Below, in pieces: positions 11,615 to 26,000 of a DNA stretch of 64,000 nucleotides. Within the stretch, counting starts at the first letter, position 1, and each line of letters begins with the position of its first letter. A program made the translations under genes and the position numbers. The notes beneath the pieces are model-generated. The model worked only from the letters and a program-made list of their open reading frames with translations. It was not told the DNA's origin and searched no databases. Origin of the DNA: Meloidogyne chitwoodi (Eukaryota > Nematoda > Chromadorea > Rhabditida > Meloidogynidae); NCBI GenBank assembly GCA_015183035.1, contig JACZZP010000002.1, positions 2,666,001-2,730,000 on the forward strand, written 5' to 3'.

Positions 11615-11844
11615 AGGGCGTGCAAAACATGCAAATGCATGTTTTGCATGCAGATATGCCACGATAAGAAAGCTCAAAAATGTGGTTTTTACATTGGTAC
11701 GAGTTGTTTAGGACCAGGTTCTTATAGCATATTTTGGCACTTTCGTGCATATTTGTATATTATGCATATTTGAGCAATTTTTGCATATTTTTGTGCATAT
11801 TTTCGCATATTTCGGGATTTTCCGTGCATATTTTGCACTTCCCT
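11615..11844. mobile_element. Putative MITE built of GCATATTT repeats
   Basis: The left end agggcgtgcaaaacatgc and the right end (reverse complement agggaagtgcaaaatatgc) form an imperfect terminal inverted repeat. The interior contains a perfect short palindrome (gcaaatgcatgttttgcatg region) and many TGCATATTT iterations. The flanks are similar (aataatatt / aataattat) but not identical, so the target duplication is uncertain. Confidence 0.5.
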
Positions 11845-11851
11845 AATAATT

Positions 11852-12040
11852 ATATAAGAGAGTCTGTGCAAGAAAAGAGAAAATTAACCTACTCTGCGCT
11901 CTCTGCCTTTGTTTAACTCAAATACCCTTACATTTTAGTTATTTAATCATAACTTTTTTTAAAATTTATTTAAAAATATAAATTAAAATTTAAAAAATAG
12001 ATTAATAAAATTAGATTTATTTAAAAAGTTAAAAAATTTT
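11852..12040 (+). repeat. Dispersed repeat R1, copy 3
   Basis: It matches copies 1 and 2 (cctactctgcgctctctgcc, tttgtttaactcaaatac, AT-rich tail). It follows the MITE directly. Confidence 0.75.
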
Positions 12041-12383
12041 ATTAATTTTTTAATCTTATCTATCAAACATAAAAACTATAAAATAATAATAATAGAATAC
12101 TGCAGAAATACTAAAAAAGAAAAATTTAAATTTTAACAAGTTGATATATATTTCGTTAAATCTATTCAATTTCAATATTTTTTATTTTGATTCGTTGCCC
12201 TTTAATTTTCATTTTTATTGATACCATAAAAATTAAGTTTAAAAATTTTATACCTAATTTATTTTTTTTTCTTATATTCTTTATTTTAAAAAATGTCATG
12301 CCGAAAAAACAAATTTATTAAATTTAATAAAAGCAAAGAAATTTAAAAAAAATATTAAATCATTTAATAGAAAAATAAATCTT

Positions 12384-13208
12384 TTATAATGGAACCACAT
12401 CAGTTCCAACTTTTACCTTTATCCTTTCTTCATTATCATCAACCTTCATATAAGCAGTCACTTCAATCCCAACCGTTATTGCCAATGTAATTTCTCCTTC
12501 TTTAGGTTCTAAATATACCCAAGTTCGATATTGATAACCCTAAAATTAATAAAAGAATTTTATTAATTTTAATTTTAAATTCAAGGTTTTATAGAAAGTA
12601 AAATATAAAATAAATAACATTATTAATTTATTTAAAAAATTATTTTTTAATAAACACTGATTAGAAAATTCAAAGTAGAATTATTTAATAAAGTGCTAAA
12701 ATTAAATATTATTATACATACACTTACAGTAATTATTCAAACATTTATTATCTTAAAAAAGACTTACTTTTTCTATTTTAAATGCATCCGCTGGCGTATA
12801 ACATTGATGAAATACAAGAATATAAGGATTAGGATTACCAAAGAAGTCGGAAGGTGTTCCTTTTATATTAAACTCACCATTAATATCTGTAATTGTTTCC
12901 CCTAGTTTTTTGTCTCCTTCCACATCATCTAAATTTTATTTTTTTTAATAATAGAAAATTTTATTAAAATAAATTTAAAAAATTTACTTTCCTTAAACTC
13001 AATTTTTGCTCCTTCTAGCAAAGCTTGAAAAGATTTATCTTGGAGTTTAATTAGACAATGTACGGTACCACGAATGTTCATGGTGACGGAGTAGGAGTTT
13101 ACAATTCTAAATTAGTAAATAATTTTTAAAAATTAAAGTTTTATAAATATTAATTATTTACTTTGGAAATAAAACAAATAATAAAAACATCATTGCGTAA
13201 CAAAACAT
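12384..13208 (-). CDS. Secreted transthyretin-like (TTL) family protein, 160 aa
   Basis: Four exons (13208-13162, 13106-12988, 12928-12768, 12539-12384) join in phase to 483 nt. Residues 1 to about 20 form a signal peptide (MFCYAMMFLLFVLF...). The mature part has the order expected of the nematode TTL family: a first strand with NIRGTVHC, a G-A-K-I-E-F strand, an acidic loop (NDDVEGDKKLGET), the TD-x-NGEFNIKG block, then NPYILVFHQC. The C-terminal half is divergent from typical TTL ends but still beta-rich. TTL proteins are extracellular, some act as binding or bridging molecules, and several are secreted by plant-parasitic nematodes. Whether this one is an effector cannot be told from sequence. 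R1 copy 3 lies downstream. Confidence 0.75.
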
Positions 13209-13796
13209 TTTTAAATAAAAAATATATTTAATAAATTAATTATATTTATATCTGTTTAAAATAAATTTATTTAAAAAAATTTAAATTTATTTTTTATAAA
13301 ATGAAAATAATTATAAAATATGCTAAATTTAAACAAATCGTTTATTAAATAGTAAATTTATTTAATAAAAATGAATCATTTAATTTTAAATATTTTTAAT
13401 TTATTTCTCTCTATTGTTAATTAAAAAAATTGTTTTTTGCTTGATCAGATGGTTTAATAGAATTTATGTTAGTGATAAATATTTAACGGAAAATGGGAGC
13501 AAAATAAAAAATAAAAAAAATTATTGTAAAAATAGAAAATAAACGGATAATTCCGCAAAAATAAAAATAATGAAATAAAAAATTAATTTTTTAATTCAAA
13601 AAATTAATTTAATAAAAATGATTAATTTAAATATTTTTTATTTAAATATTTTGTTTTTTGCCTGATTAGATAATTTTAATATATACCTAATTTAAAATTT
13701 CCAATATCAACAAAAATTAATCATACCTCTACTAATAAAGTTTAAAAACTTGGAAAAATGTATTTATTCAAAATTTAAAATAAATATGATGATCTG

Positions 13797-13906
13797 ATTT
13801 TGCACACAATTTTTAGTTTTAGGTAAGAACATGAATTCAATGTATAGCAGTAACTCTTTCTTCTAAAAGTCCGCAAGTTCTTCTGCAAATAATAGCAAAA
13901 TCTTTA
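13797..13906 (+). repeat. Left arm of inverted repeat flanking the satellite
   Basis: It contains attttgcacacaatttttag, cttctaaaagtccgcaagtt and ctgcaaataata. The reverse complement of 40140-40222 contains attttgcacataatttttag, cttctaaaagtccgcaagtt and ttgcaaataata in the same order. The left arm has about 28 extra bp between the first two blocks. Confidence 0.7.
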
Positions 13907-14073
13907 AGAAAAAAGAAATTAAAAGGTCAATTAATTTAAGCCTCAAGTACCCTAAAAAAATTTTTCAAAAAAAAATATAATTTAATTTCGTTTTTCATAA
14001 AGATTTTGCTTCCAAAATTAAAAATAGAGTCAACTACTGACGTAAATAATGTTTTATTAGTTTGGATTGTCTC

Positions 14074-17000
14074 AATGGTATCATTCGAAAGAGCACGATA
14101 AGCTGAATCGAATGAGCTTTGAAATTTAAAAATCTATAGACTAGTTTTTGAGAAAAAAATTTTTATAAAATTTTGAAAATTTTAAAAATTTAGGGGGAAG
14201 GAATAATTCAAAGTTTGATAAAAAAATTTCCATCGTTGGAAATTTGCTGAATTTGGTATCATTCGAAAGAGCTCGATAAGCTGAATCGAATGAGCTTTGA
14301 AATTTAAAAATCTATAGACTATTTTTTGAGAAAAAAATTTTTATAAAATTTTGAAAATTTTAAAAATTTAGGGGGAAGGAATAATTCAAAGTTCAATAAA
14401 AAAATTTCCATCGTTGGAAATTTGCTGAATTTGGTATCATTCGAAAGAGCTCGATAAGCTGAATCGAATGAGCTTTGAAATTTAAAAATCTATAGACTAG
14501 TTTTTGAGAAAAAAATTTTTGAAAATTTTAAAAATTTAGGGGGAAGGAATAATTCAAAGTTTGATAAAAAAATTTCCATCGTTGGAAATTTGCTGAATTT
14601 GGTATCATTCGAAAGAGCTCGATAAGCTGAATCGAATGAGCTTTGAAATTTAAAAATCTATAGACTAGTTTTTGAGAAAAAAATTTTTATAAAATTTTGA
14701 AAATTTTAAAAATTTAGGGGGAAGGAATAATTCAAAGTTTGATAAAAAAATTTCCATCGTTGGAAATTTGCTAAATTTGGTATCTTTCGAAAGAGCTCGA
14801 TAAGCTGAATCGAATGAGCTTTGAAATTTAAAAATCTATAGACTAGTTTTTGAGAAAAAAATTTTTTGAAAATTTTGAAACTTTTAAAAATTTAGGGGGA
14901 AGGAATAATTCAAAGTTCGATAAAAAAATTTCCATCGTTGAAAATTTGCTGAATTTGGTATCATTCGAAGAGCTCGATAAGCTGAATCGAATGAGCTTTG
15001 AAATTTAAAAATCTATAGACTAGTTTTTGAGAAAAAAATTTTTATAAAATTTTGAAAATTTTAAAAATTTAGGGGGAAGGAATAATTCAAAGTTTTTAAA
15101 AAAATTTCCATCGTTGGAAATTTGCTAAATTTGGTATCTTTCGAAAGAGCTCGATAAGCTGAATCGAATGAGCTTTGAAATTTAAAAATCTATAGACTAG
15201 TTTTTGAGAAAAAAATTTTTATAAAATTTTGAAAATTTTAAAAATTTAGGGGGAAGGAATAATTCAAAGTTTGATAAAAAAATTTCCATCGTTGGAAATT
15301 TGCTAAATTTGGTATCTTTCGAAAGAGCTCGATAAGCTGAATCGAATGAGCTTTGAAATTTAAAAATCTATAGACTAGTTTTTGAGAAAAAAATTTTTTG
15401 AAAATTTTGAAACTTTTAAAAATTTAGGGGGAAGGAATAATTCAAAGTTCGATAAAAAAATTTCCATCGTTGAAAATTTGCTGAATTTGGTATCATTCGA
15501 AGAGCTCGATAAGCTGAATCGAATGAGCTTTGAAATTTAAAAATCTATAGACTAGTTTTTGAGAAAAAAATTTTTGAAAATCTTAAAAATTTAGGGGGAA
15601 GGAATAATTCAAAGTTCGATAAAAAAATTTCCATCGTTGGAAATTTGCTGAATTTGGTATCATTCGAAAGAGCTCGATAAGCTGAATCGAATGAGCTTTG
15701 AAATTTAAAAATCTATAGACTAGTTTTTGAGAAAAAAATTTTTATAAAATTTTGAAAATTTTAAAAATTTAGGGGGAAGGAATAATTCAAAGTTTGATAA
15801 AAAAATTTCCATCGTTGGAAATTTGCTAAATTTGGTATCTTTCGAAAGAGCTCGATAAGCTGAATCGAATGAGCTTTGAAATTTAAAAATCTATAGACTA
15901 GTTTTTGAGAAAAAAATTTTTTGAAAATTTTGAAACTTTTAAAAATTTAGGGGGAAGGAATAATTCAAAGTTCGATAAAAAAATTTCCATCGTTGAAAAT
16001 TTGCTGAATTTGGTATCATTCGAAGAGCTCGATAAGCTGAATCGAATGAGCTTTGAAATTTAAAAATCTATAGACTAGTTTTTGAGAAAAAAATTTTTGA
16101 AAATTTTAAAAATTTAGGGGGAAGGAATAATTCAAAGTTCGATAAAAAAATTTCCATCGTTGGAAATTTGCTGAATTTGGTATCATTCGAAAGAGCTCGA
16201 TAAGCTAAATCGAATGAGCTTTGAAATTTAAAAATCTATAGACTAGTTTTTGAGAAAAAAATTTTTATAAAATTTTGAAAATTTTAAAAATTTAGGGGGA
16301 AGGAATAATTCAAAGTTCGATAAAAAAATTTCCATCGTTGAAAATTTGCTGAATTTGGTATCATTCGAAGAGCTCGATAAGCTGAATCGAATGAGCTTTG
16401 AAATTTAAAAATCTATAGACTAGTTTTTGAGAAAAAAATTTTTGAAAATTTTAAAAATTTAGGGGGAAGGAATAATTCAAAGTTCGATAAAAAAATTTCC
16501 ATCGTTGGAAATTTGCTGAATTTGGTATCATTCGAAAGAGCTCGATAAGCTGAATCGAATGAGCTTTGAAATTTAAAAATCTATAGACTAGTTTTTGAGA
16601 AAAAAATTTTTGAAAATTTTAAAAATTTAGGGGGAAGGAATAATTCAAAGTTTGATAAAAAAATTTCCATCGTTGGAAATTTGCTAAATTTGGTATCATT
16701 CGAAAGAGCTCGATAAGCTGAATCGAATGAGCTTTGAAATTTAAAAATCTATAGACTAGTTTTTGAGAAAAAAATTTTTATAAAATTTTGAAAATTTTAA
16801 AAATTTAGGGGGAAGGAATAATTCAAAGTTTGATAAAAAAATTTCCATCGTTGGAAATTTGCTAAATTTGGTATCTTTCGAAAGAGCTCGATAAGCTGAA
16901 TCGAATGAGCTTTGAAATTTAAAAATCTATAGACTAGTTTTTGAGAAAAAAATTTTTTGAAAATTTTGAAACTTTTAAAAATTTAGGGGGAAGGAATAAT

Positions 17001-20000
17001 TCAAAGTTCGATAAAAAAATTTCCATCGTTGAAAATTTGCTGAATTTGGTATCATTCGAAGAGCTCGATAAGCTGAATCGAATGAGCTTTGAAATTTAAA
17101 AATCTATAGACTAGTTTTTGAGAAAAAAATTTTTGAAAATCTTAAAAATTTAGGGGGAAGGAATAATTCAAAGTTCGATAAAAAAATTTCCATCGTTGGA
17201 AATTTGCTGAATTTGGTATCATTCGAAAGAGCTCGATAAGCTGAATCGAATGAGCTTTGAAATTTAAAAATCTATAGACTAGTTTTTGAGAAAAAAATTT
17301 TTATAAAATTTTGAAAATTTTAAAAATTTAGGGGGAAGGAATAATTCAAAGTTTGATAAAAAAATTTCCATCGTTGGAAATTTGCTAAATTTGGTATCTT
17401 TCGAAAGAGCTCGATAAGCTGAATCGAATGAGCTTTGAAATTTAAAAATCTATAGACTAGTTTTTGAGAAAAAAATTTTTTGAAAATTTTGAAACTTTTA
17501 AAAATTTAGGGGGAAGGAATAATTCAAAGTTCGATAAAAAAATTTCCATCGTTGAAAATTTGCTGAATTTGGTATCATTCGAAGAGCTCGATAAGCTGAA
17601 TCGAATGAGCTTTGAAATTTAAAAATCTATAGACTAGTTTTTGAGAAAAAAATTTTTGAAAATTTTAAAAATTTAGGGGGAAGGAATAATTCAAAGTTCG
17701 ATAAAAAAATTTCCATCGTTGGAAATTTGCTGAATTTGGTATCATTCGAAAGAGCTCGATAAGCTAAATCGAATGAGCTTTGAAATTTAAAAATCTATAG
17801 ACTAGTTTTTGAGAAAAAAATTTTTATAAAATTTTGAAAATTTTAAAAATTTAGGGGGAAGGAATAATTCAAAGTTCGATAAAAAAATTTCCATCGTTGA
17901 AAATTTGCTGAATTTGGTATCATTCGAAGAGCTCGATAAGCTGAATCGAATGAGCTTTGAAATTTAAAAATCTATAGACTAGTTTTTGAGAAAAAAATTT
18001 TTGAAAATTTTAAAAATTTAGGGGGAAGGAATAATTCAAAGTTCGATAAAAAAATTTCCATCGTTGGAAATTTGCTGAATTTGGTATCATTCGAAAGAGC
18101 TCGATAAGCTGAATCGAATGAGCTTTGAAATTTAAAAATCTATAGACTAGTTTTTGAGAAAAAAATTTTTGAAAATTTTAAAAATTTAGGGGGAAGGAAT
18201 AATTCAAAGTTTGATAAAAAAATTTCCATCGTTGGAAATTTGCTAAATTTGGTATCATTCGAAAGAGCTCGATAAGCTGAATCGAATGAGCTTTGAAATT
18301 TAAAAATCTATAGACTAGTTTTTGAGAAAAAAATTTTTATAAAATTTTGAAAATTTTAAAAATTTAGGGGGAAGGAATAATTCAAAGTTTGATAAAAAAA
18401 TTTCCATCGTTGGAAATTTGCTAAATTTGGTATCTTTCGAAAGAGCTCGATAAGCTGAATCGAATGAGCTTTGAAATTTAAAAATCTATAGACTAGTTTT
18501 TGAGAAAAAAATTTTTTGAAAATTTTGAAACTTTTAAAAATTTAGGGGGAAGGAATAATTCAAAGTTCGATAAAAAAATTTCCATCGTTGAAAATTTGCT
18601 GAATTTGGTATCATTCGAAGAGCTCGATAAGCTGAATCGAATGAGCTTTGAAATTTAAAAATCTATAGACTAGTTTTTGAGAAAAAAATTTTTGAAAATT
18701 TTAAAAATTTAGGGGGAAGGAATAATTCAAAGTTCGATAAAAAAATTTCCATCGTTGGAAATTTGCTGAATTTGGTATCATTCGAAAGAGCTCGATAAGC
18801 TGAATCGAATGAGCTTTGAAATTTAAAAATCTATAGACTAGTTTTTGAGAAAAAAATTTTTGAAAATTTTAAAAATTTAGGGGGAAGGAATAATTCAAAG
18901 TTTGATAAAAAAATTTCCATCGTTGGAAATTTGCTAAATTTGGTATCTTTCGAAAGAGCTCGATAAGCTGAATCGAATGAGCTTTGAAATTTAAAAATCT
19001 ATAGACTAGTTTTTGAGAAAAAAATTTTTTGAAAATTTTGAAACTTTTAAAAATTTAGGGGGAAGGAATAATTCAAAGTTCGATAAAAAAATTTCCATCG
19101 TTGAAAATTTGCTGAATTTGGTATCATTCGAAGAGCTCGATAAGCTGAATCGAATGAGCTTTGAAATTTAAAAATCTATAGACTAGTTTTTGAGAAAAAA
19201 ATTTTTGAAAATTTTAAAAATTTAGGGGGAAGGAATAATTCAAGTTCGATAAAAAAATTTCCATCGTTGGAAATTTGCTGAATTAGGTATCATTCGAAGA
19301 GCTCGATAAGCTGAATCGAATGAGCTTTGAAATTTAAAAATCTATAGACTAGTTTTTGAGAAAAAAATTTTTGAAAATTTTAAAAATTTAGGGGGAAGGA
19401 ATAATTCAAAGTTCGATAAAAAAATTTCATCGTTGGAAATTTGCTGAATTTGGTATCATTCGAAAGAGCTCGATAAGCTGAATCGAATGAGCTTTGAAAT
19501 TTAAAAATCTATAGACTAGTTTTTGAGAAAAAAATTTTTATAAAATTTTGAAAATTTTAAAAATTTAGGGGGAAGGAATAATTCAAAGTTTGATAAAAAA
19601 ATTTCCATCGTTGGAAATTTGCTAAATTTGGTATCTTTCGAAAGAGCTCGATAAGCTGAATCGAATGAGCTTTGAAATTTAAAAATCTATAGACTAGTTT
19701 TTGAGAAAAAAATTTTTATAAAATTTTGAAAATTTTAAAAATTTAGGGGGAAGGAATAATTCAAAGTTTGATAAAAAAATTTCCATCGTTGGAAATTTGC
19801 TAAATTTGGTATCTTTCGAAAGAGCTCGATAAGCTGAATCGAATGAGCTTTGAAATTTAAAAATCTATAGACTAGTTTTTGAGAAAAAAATTTTTTGAAA
19901 ATTTTGAAACTTTTAAAAATTTAGGGGGAAGGAATAATTCAAAGTTCGATAAAAAAATTTCCATCGTTGAAAATTTGCTGAATTTGGTATCATTCGAAGA

Positions 20001-23000
20001 GCTCGATAAGCTGAATCGAATGAGCTTTGAAATTTAAAAATCTATAGACTAGTTTTTGAGAAAAAAATTTTTGAAAATTTTAAAAATTTAGGGGGAAGGA
20101 ATAATTCAAAGTTCGATAAAAAAATTTCCATCGTTGGAAATTTGCTGAATTTGGTATCATTCGAAAGAGCTCGATAAGCTAAATCGAATGAGCTTTGAAA
20201 TTTAAAAATCTATAGACTAGTTTTTGAGAAAAAAATTTTTATAAAATTTTGAAAATTTTAAAAATTTAGGGGGAAGGAATAATTCAAAGTTCGATAAAAA
20301 AATTTCCATCGTTGAAAATTTGCTGAATTTGGTATCATTCGAAGAGCTCGATAAGCTGAATCGAATGAGCTTTGAAATTTAAAAATCTATAGACTAGTTT
20401 TTGAGAAAAAAATTTTTGAAAATTTTAAAAATTTAGGGGGAAGGAATAATTCAAAGTTCGATAAAAAAATTTCCATCGTTGGAAATTTGCTGAATTTGGT
20501 ATCATTCGAAAGAGCTCGATAAGCTGAATCGAATGAGCTTTGAAATTTAAAAATCTATAGACTAGTTTTTGAGAAAAAAATTTTTGAAAATTTTAAAAAT
20601 TTAGGGGGAAGGAATAATTCAAAGTTTGATAAAAAAATTTCCATCGTTGGAAATTTGCTAAATTTGGTATCATTCGAAAGAGCTCGATAAGCTGAATCGA
20701 ATGAGCTTTGAAATTTAAAAATCTATAGACTAGTTTTTGAGAAAAAAATTTTTATAAAATTTTGAAAATTTTAAAAATTTAGGGGGAAGGAATAATTCAA
20801 AGTTTGATAAAAAAATTTCCATCGTTGGAAATTTGCTAAATTTGGTATCTTTCGAAAGAGCTCGATAAGCTGAATCGAATGAGCTTTGAAATTTAAAAAT
20901 CTATAGACTAGTTTTTGAGAAAAAAATTTTTTGAAAATTTTGAAACTTTTAAAAATTTAGGGGGAAGGAATAATTCAAAGTTCGATAAAAAAATTTCCAT
21001 CGTTGAAAATTTGCTGAATTTGGTATCATTCGAAGAGCTCGATAAGCTGAATCGAATGAGCTTTGAAATTTAAAAATCTATAGACTAGTTTTTGAGAAAA
21101 AAATTTTTGAAAATTTTAAAAATTTAGGGGGAAGGAATAATTCAAAGTTCGATAAAAAAATTTCCATCGTTGGAAATTTGCTGAATTTGGTATCATTCGA
21201 AGAGCTCGATAAGCTGAATCGAATGAGCTTTGAAATTTAAAAATCTATAGACTAGTTTTTGAGAAAAAAATTTTTGAAAATTTTAAAAATTTAGGGGGAA
21301 GGAATAATTCAAAGTTCGATAAAAAAATTTCCATCGTTGGAAATTTGCTGAATTTGGTATCATTCGAAAGAGCTCGATAAGCTGAATCGAATGAGCTTTG
21401 AAATTTAAAAATCTATAGACTAGTTTTTGAGAAAAAAATTTTTATAAAATTTTGAAAATTTTAAAAATTTAGGGGGAAGGAATAATTCAAAGTTTGATAA
21501 AAAAATTTCCATCGTTGGAAATTTGCTAAATTTGGTATCTTTCGAAAGAGCTCGATAAGCTGAATCGAATGAGCTTTGAAATTTAAAAATCTATAGACTA
21601 GTTTTTGAGAAAAAAATTTTTGAAAATTTTAAAAATTTAGGGGGAAGGAATAATTCAAAGTTCGATAAAAAAATTTCCATCGTTGGAAATTTGCTGAATT
21701 TGGTATCATTCGAAAGAGCTCGATAAGCTGAATCGAATGAGCTTTGAAATTTAAAAATCTATAGACTAGTTTTTGAGAAAAAAATTTTTGAAAATTTTAA
21801 AAATTTAGGGGGAAGGAATAATTCAAAGTTCGATAAAAAAATTTCCATCGTTGGAAATTTGCTGAATTTGGTATCATTCGAAAGAGCTCGATAAGCTGAA
21901 TCGAATGAGCTTTGAAATTTAAAAATCTATAGACTAGTTTTTGAGAAAAAAATTTTTATAAAATTTTGAAAATTTTAAAAATTTAGGGGGAAGGAATAAT
22001 TCAAAGTTTGATAAAAAAATTTCCATCGTTGGAAATTTGCTAAATTTGGTATCTTTCGAAAGAGCTCGATAAGCTGAATCGAATGAGCTTTGAAATTTAA
22101 AAATCTATAGACTAGTTTTTGAGAAAAAAATTTTTATAAAATTTTGAAAATTTTAAAAATTTAGGGGGAAGGAATAATTCAAAGTTTGATAAAAAAATTT
22201 CCATCGTTGGAAATTTGCTAAATTTGGTATCTTTCGAAAGAGCTCGATAAGCTGAATCGAATGAGCTTTGAAATTTAAAAATCTATAGACTAGTTTTTGA
22301 GAAAAAAATTTTTTGAAAATTTTGAAACTTTTAAAAATTTAGGGCGAAGGAATAATTCAAAGTTCGATAAAAAAATTTCCATCGTTGAAAATTTGCTGAA
22401 TTTGGTATCATTCGAAGAGCTCGATAAGCTGAATCGAATGAGCTTTGAAATTTAAAAATCTATAGACTAGTTTTTGAGAAAAAAATTTTTGAAAATTTTA
22501 AAAATTTAGGGGGAAGGAATAATTCAAGTTCGATAAAAAAATTTCCATCGTTGGAAATTTGCTGAATTTGGTATCATTCGAAGAGCTCGATAAGCTGAAT
22601 CGAATGAGCTTTGAAATTTAAAAATCTATAGACTAGTTTTTGAGAAAAAAATTTTTGAAAATTTTAAAAATTTAGGGGGAAGGAATAATTCAAAGTTCGA
22701 TAAAAAAATTTCCATCGTTGGAAATTTGCTGAATTTGGTATCATTCGAAAGAGCTCGATAAGCTGAATCGAATGAGCTTTGAAATTTAAAAATCTATAGA
22801 CTAGTTTTTGAGAAAAAAATTTTTTGAAAATTTTGAAACTTTTAAAAATTTAGGGGGAAGGAATAATTCAAAGTTCGATAAAAAAATTTCCATCGTTGAA
22901 AATTTGCTGAATTTGGTATCATTCGAAAGAGCTCGATAAGCTGAATCGAATGAGCTTTGAAATTTAAAAATCTATAGACTAGTTTTTGAGAAAAAAATTT

Positions 23001-26000
23001 TTATAAAATTTTGAAAATTTTAAAAATTTAGGGGGAAGGAATAATTCAAGTTCGATAAAAAAATTTCCATCGTTGGAAATTTGCTGAATTTGGTATCATT
23101 CGAAGAGCTCGATAAGCTGAATCGAATGAGCTTTGAAATTTAAAAATCTATAGACTAGTTTTTGAGAAAAAAATTTTTGAAAATTTTAAAAATTTAGGGG
23201 GAAGGAATAATTCAAAGTTCGATAAAAAAATTTCCATCGTTGGAAATTTGCTAAATTTGGTATCTTTCGAAAGAGCTCGATAAGCTGAATCGAATGAGCT
23301 TTGAAATTTAAAAATCTATAGACTAGTTTTTGAGAAAAAAATTTTTTGAAAATTTTGAAACTTTTAAAAATTTAGGGGGAAGGAATAATTCAAAGTTCGA
23401 TAAAAAAATTTCCATCGTTGAAAATTTGCTGAATTTGGTATCATTCGAAGAGCTCGATAAGCTGAATCGAATGAGCTTTGAAATTTAAAAATCTATAGAC
23501 TAGTTTTTGAGAAAAAAATTTTTGAAAATTTTAAAAATTTAGGGGGAAGGAATAATTCAAGTTCGATAAAAAAATTTCCATCGTTGGAAATTTGCTGAAT
23601 TTGGTATCATTCGAAGAGCTCGATAAGCTGAATCGAATGAGCTTTGAAATTTAAAAATCTATAGACTAGTTTTTGAGAAAAAAATTTTTTGAAAATTTTG
23701 AAACTTTTAAAAATTTAGGGCGAAGGAATAATTCAAAGTTTGATAAAAAAATTTCCATCGTTGGAAATTTGCAAAATTTGGTATCTTTCGAAAGAGCTCG
23801 ATAAGCTGAATCGAATGAGCTTTGAAATTTAAAAATCTATAGACTAGTTTTTGAGAAAAAAATTTTTATAAAATTTTGAAAATTTTAAAAATTTAGGGGG
23901 AAGGAATAATTCAAAGTTTGATAAAAAAATTTCCATCGTTGGAAATTTGCTAAATTTGGTATCTTTCGAAAGAGCTCGATAAGCTGAATCGAATGAGCTT
24001 TGAAATTTAAAAATCTATAGACTAGTTTTTGAGAAAAAAATTTTTATAAAATTTTGAAAATTTTAAAAATTTAGGGGGAAGGAATAATTCAAAGTTTGAT
24101 AAAAAAATTTCCATCGTTGGAAATTTGCTAAATTTGGTATCTTTCGAAAGAGCTCGATAAGCTGAATCGAATGAGCTTTGAAATTTAAAAATCTATAGAC
24201 TAGTTTTTGAGAAAAAAATTTTTTGAAAATTTTGAAACTTTTAAAAATTTAGGGCGAAGGAATAATTCAAAGTTCGATAAAAAAATTTCCATCGTTGAAA
24301 ATTTGCTGAATTTGGTATCATTCGAAGAGCTCGATAAGCTGAATCGAATGAGCTTTGAAATTTAAAAATCTATAGACTAGTTTTTGAGAAAAAAATTTTT
24401 GAAAATTTTAAAAATTTAGGGGGAAGGAATAATTCAAAGTTCGATAAAAAAATTTCCATCGTTGGAAATTTGCTAAATTTGGTATCTTTCGAAAGAGCTC
24501 GATAAGCTGAATCGAATGAGCTTTGAAATTTAAAAATCTATAGACTAGTTTTTGAGAAAAAAATTTTTTGAAAATTTTGAAACTTTTAAAAATTTAGGGG
24601 GAAGGAATAATTCAAGTTCGATAAAAAAATTTCCATCGTTGGAAATTTGCTGAATTTGGTATCATTCGAAGAGCTCGATAAGCTGAATCGAATGAGCTTT
24701 GAAATTTAAAAATCTATAGACTAGTTTTTGAGAAAAAAATTTTTGAAAATTTTAAAAATTTAGGGGGAAGGAATAATTCAAGTTCGATAAAAAAATTTCC
24801 ATCGTTGGAAATTTGCTGAATTTGGTATCATTCGAAGAGCTCGATAAGCTGAATCGAATGAGCTTTGAAATTTAAAAATCTATAGACTAGTTTTTGAGAA
24901 AAAAATTTTTGAAAATTTTAAAAATTTAGGGGGAAGGAATAATTCAAAGTTCGATAAAAAAATTTCCATCGTTGGAAATTTGCTGAATTTGGTATCATTC
25001 GAAAGAGCTCGATAAGCTGAATCGAATGAGCTTTGAAATTTAAAAATCTATAGACTAGTTTTTGAGAAAAAAATTTTTTGAAAATTTTGAAACTTTTAAA
25101 AATTTAGGGGGAAGGAATAATTCAAAGTTCGATAAAAAAATTTCCATCGTTGAAAATTTGCTGAATTTGGTATCATTCGAAAGAGCTCGATAAGCTGAAT
25201 CGAATGAGCTTTGAAATTTAAAAATCTATAGACTAGTTTTTGAGAAAAAAATTTTTATAAAATTTTGAAAATTTTAAAAATTTAGGGGGAAGGAATAATT
25301 CAAGTTCGATAAAAAAATTTCCATCGTTGGAAATTTGCTGAATTTGGTATCATTCGAAGAGCTCGATAAGCTGAATCGAATGAGCTTTGAAATTTAAAAA
25401 TCTATAGACTAGTTTTTGAGAAAAAAATTTTTGAAAATTTTAAAAATTTAGGGGGAAGGAATAATTCAAAGTTCGATAAAAAAATTTCCATCGTTGGAAA
25501 TTTGCTAAATTTGGTATCTTTCGAAAGAGCTCGATAAGCTGAATCGAATGAGCTTTGAAATTTAAAAATCTATAGACTAGTTTTTGAGAAAAAAATTTTT
25601 TGAAAATTTTGAAACTTTTAAAAATTTAGGGGGAAGGAATAATTCAAGTTCGATAAAAAAATTTCCATCGTTGGAAATTTGCTGAATTTGGTATCATTCG
25701 AAGAGCTCGATAAGCTGAATCGAATGAGCTTTGAAATTTAAAAATCTATAGACTAGTTTTTGAGAAAAAAATTTTTGAAAATTTTAAAAATTTAGGGGGA
25801 AGGAATAATTCAAAGTTCGATAAAAAAATTTCCATCGTTGGAAATTTGCTGAATTTGGTATCATTCGAAAGAGCTCGATAAGCTGAATCGAATGAGCTTT
25901 GAAATTTAAAAATCTATAGACTAGTTTTTGAGAAAAAAATTTTTTGAAAATTTTGAAACTTTTAAAAATTTAGGGGGAAGGAATAATTCAAAGTTCGATA

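Larger units (their letters stand above)
11162..12383. other. Intergenic, MITE plus dispersed repeat
   Basis: It contains one TTTTCCGGAAT motif near 11368, the GCATATTT-rich element at 11615-11844 and R1 copy 3. No gene is supported. Confidence 0.5.

Noticed and set aside
11734..11916. Open stretch rich in Cys, Phe and His
   Set aside because: It is a translation of GCATATTT iterations in a MITE plus repeat R1.
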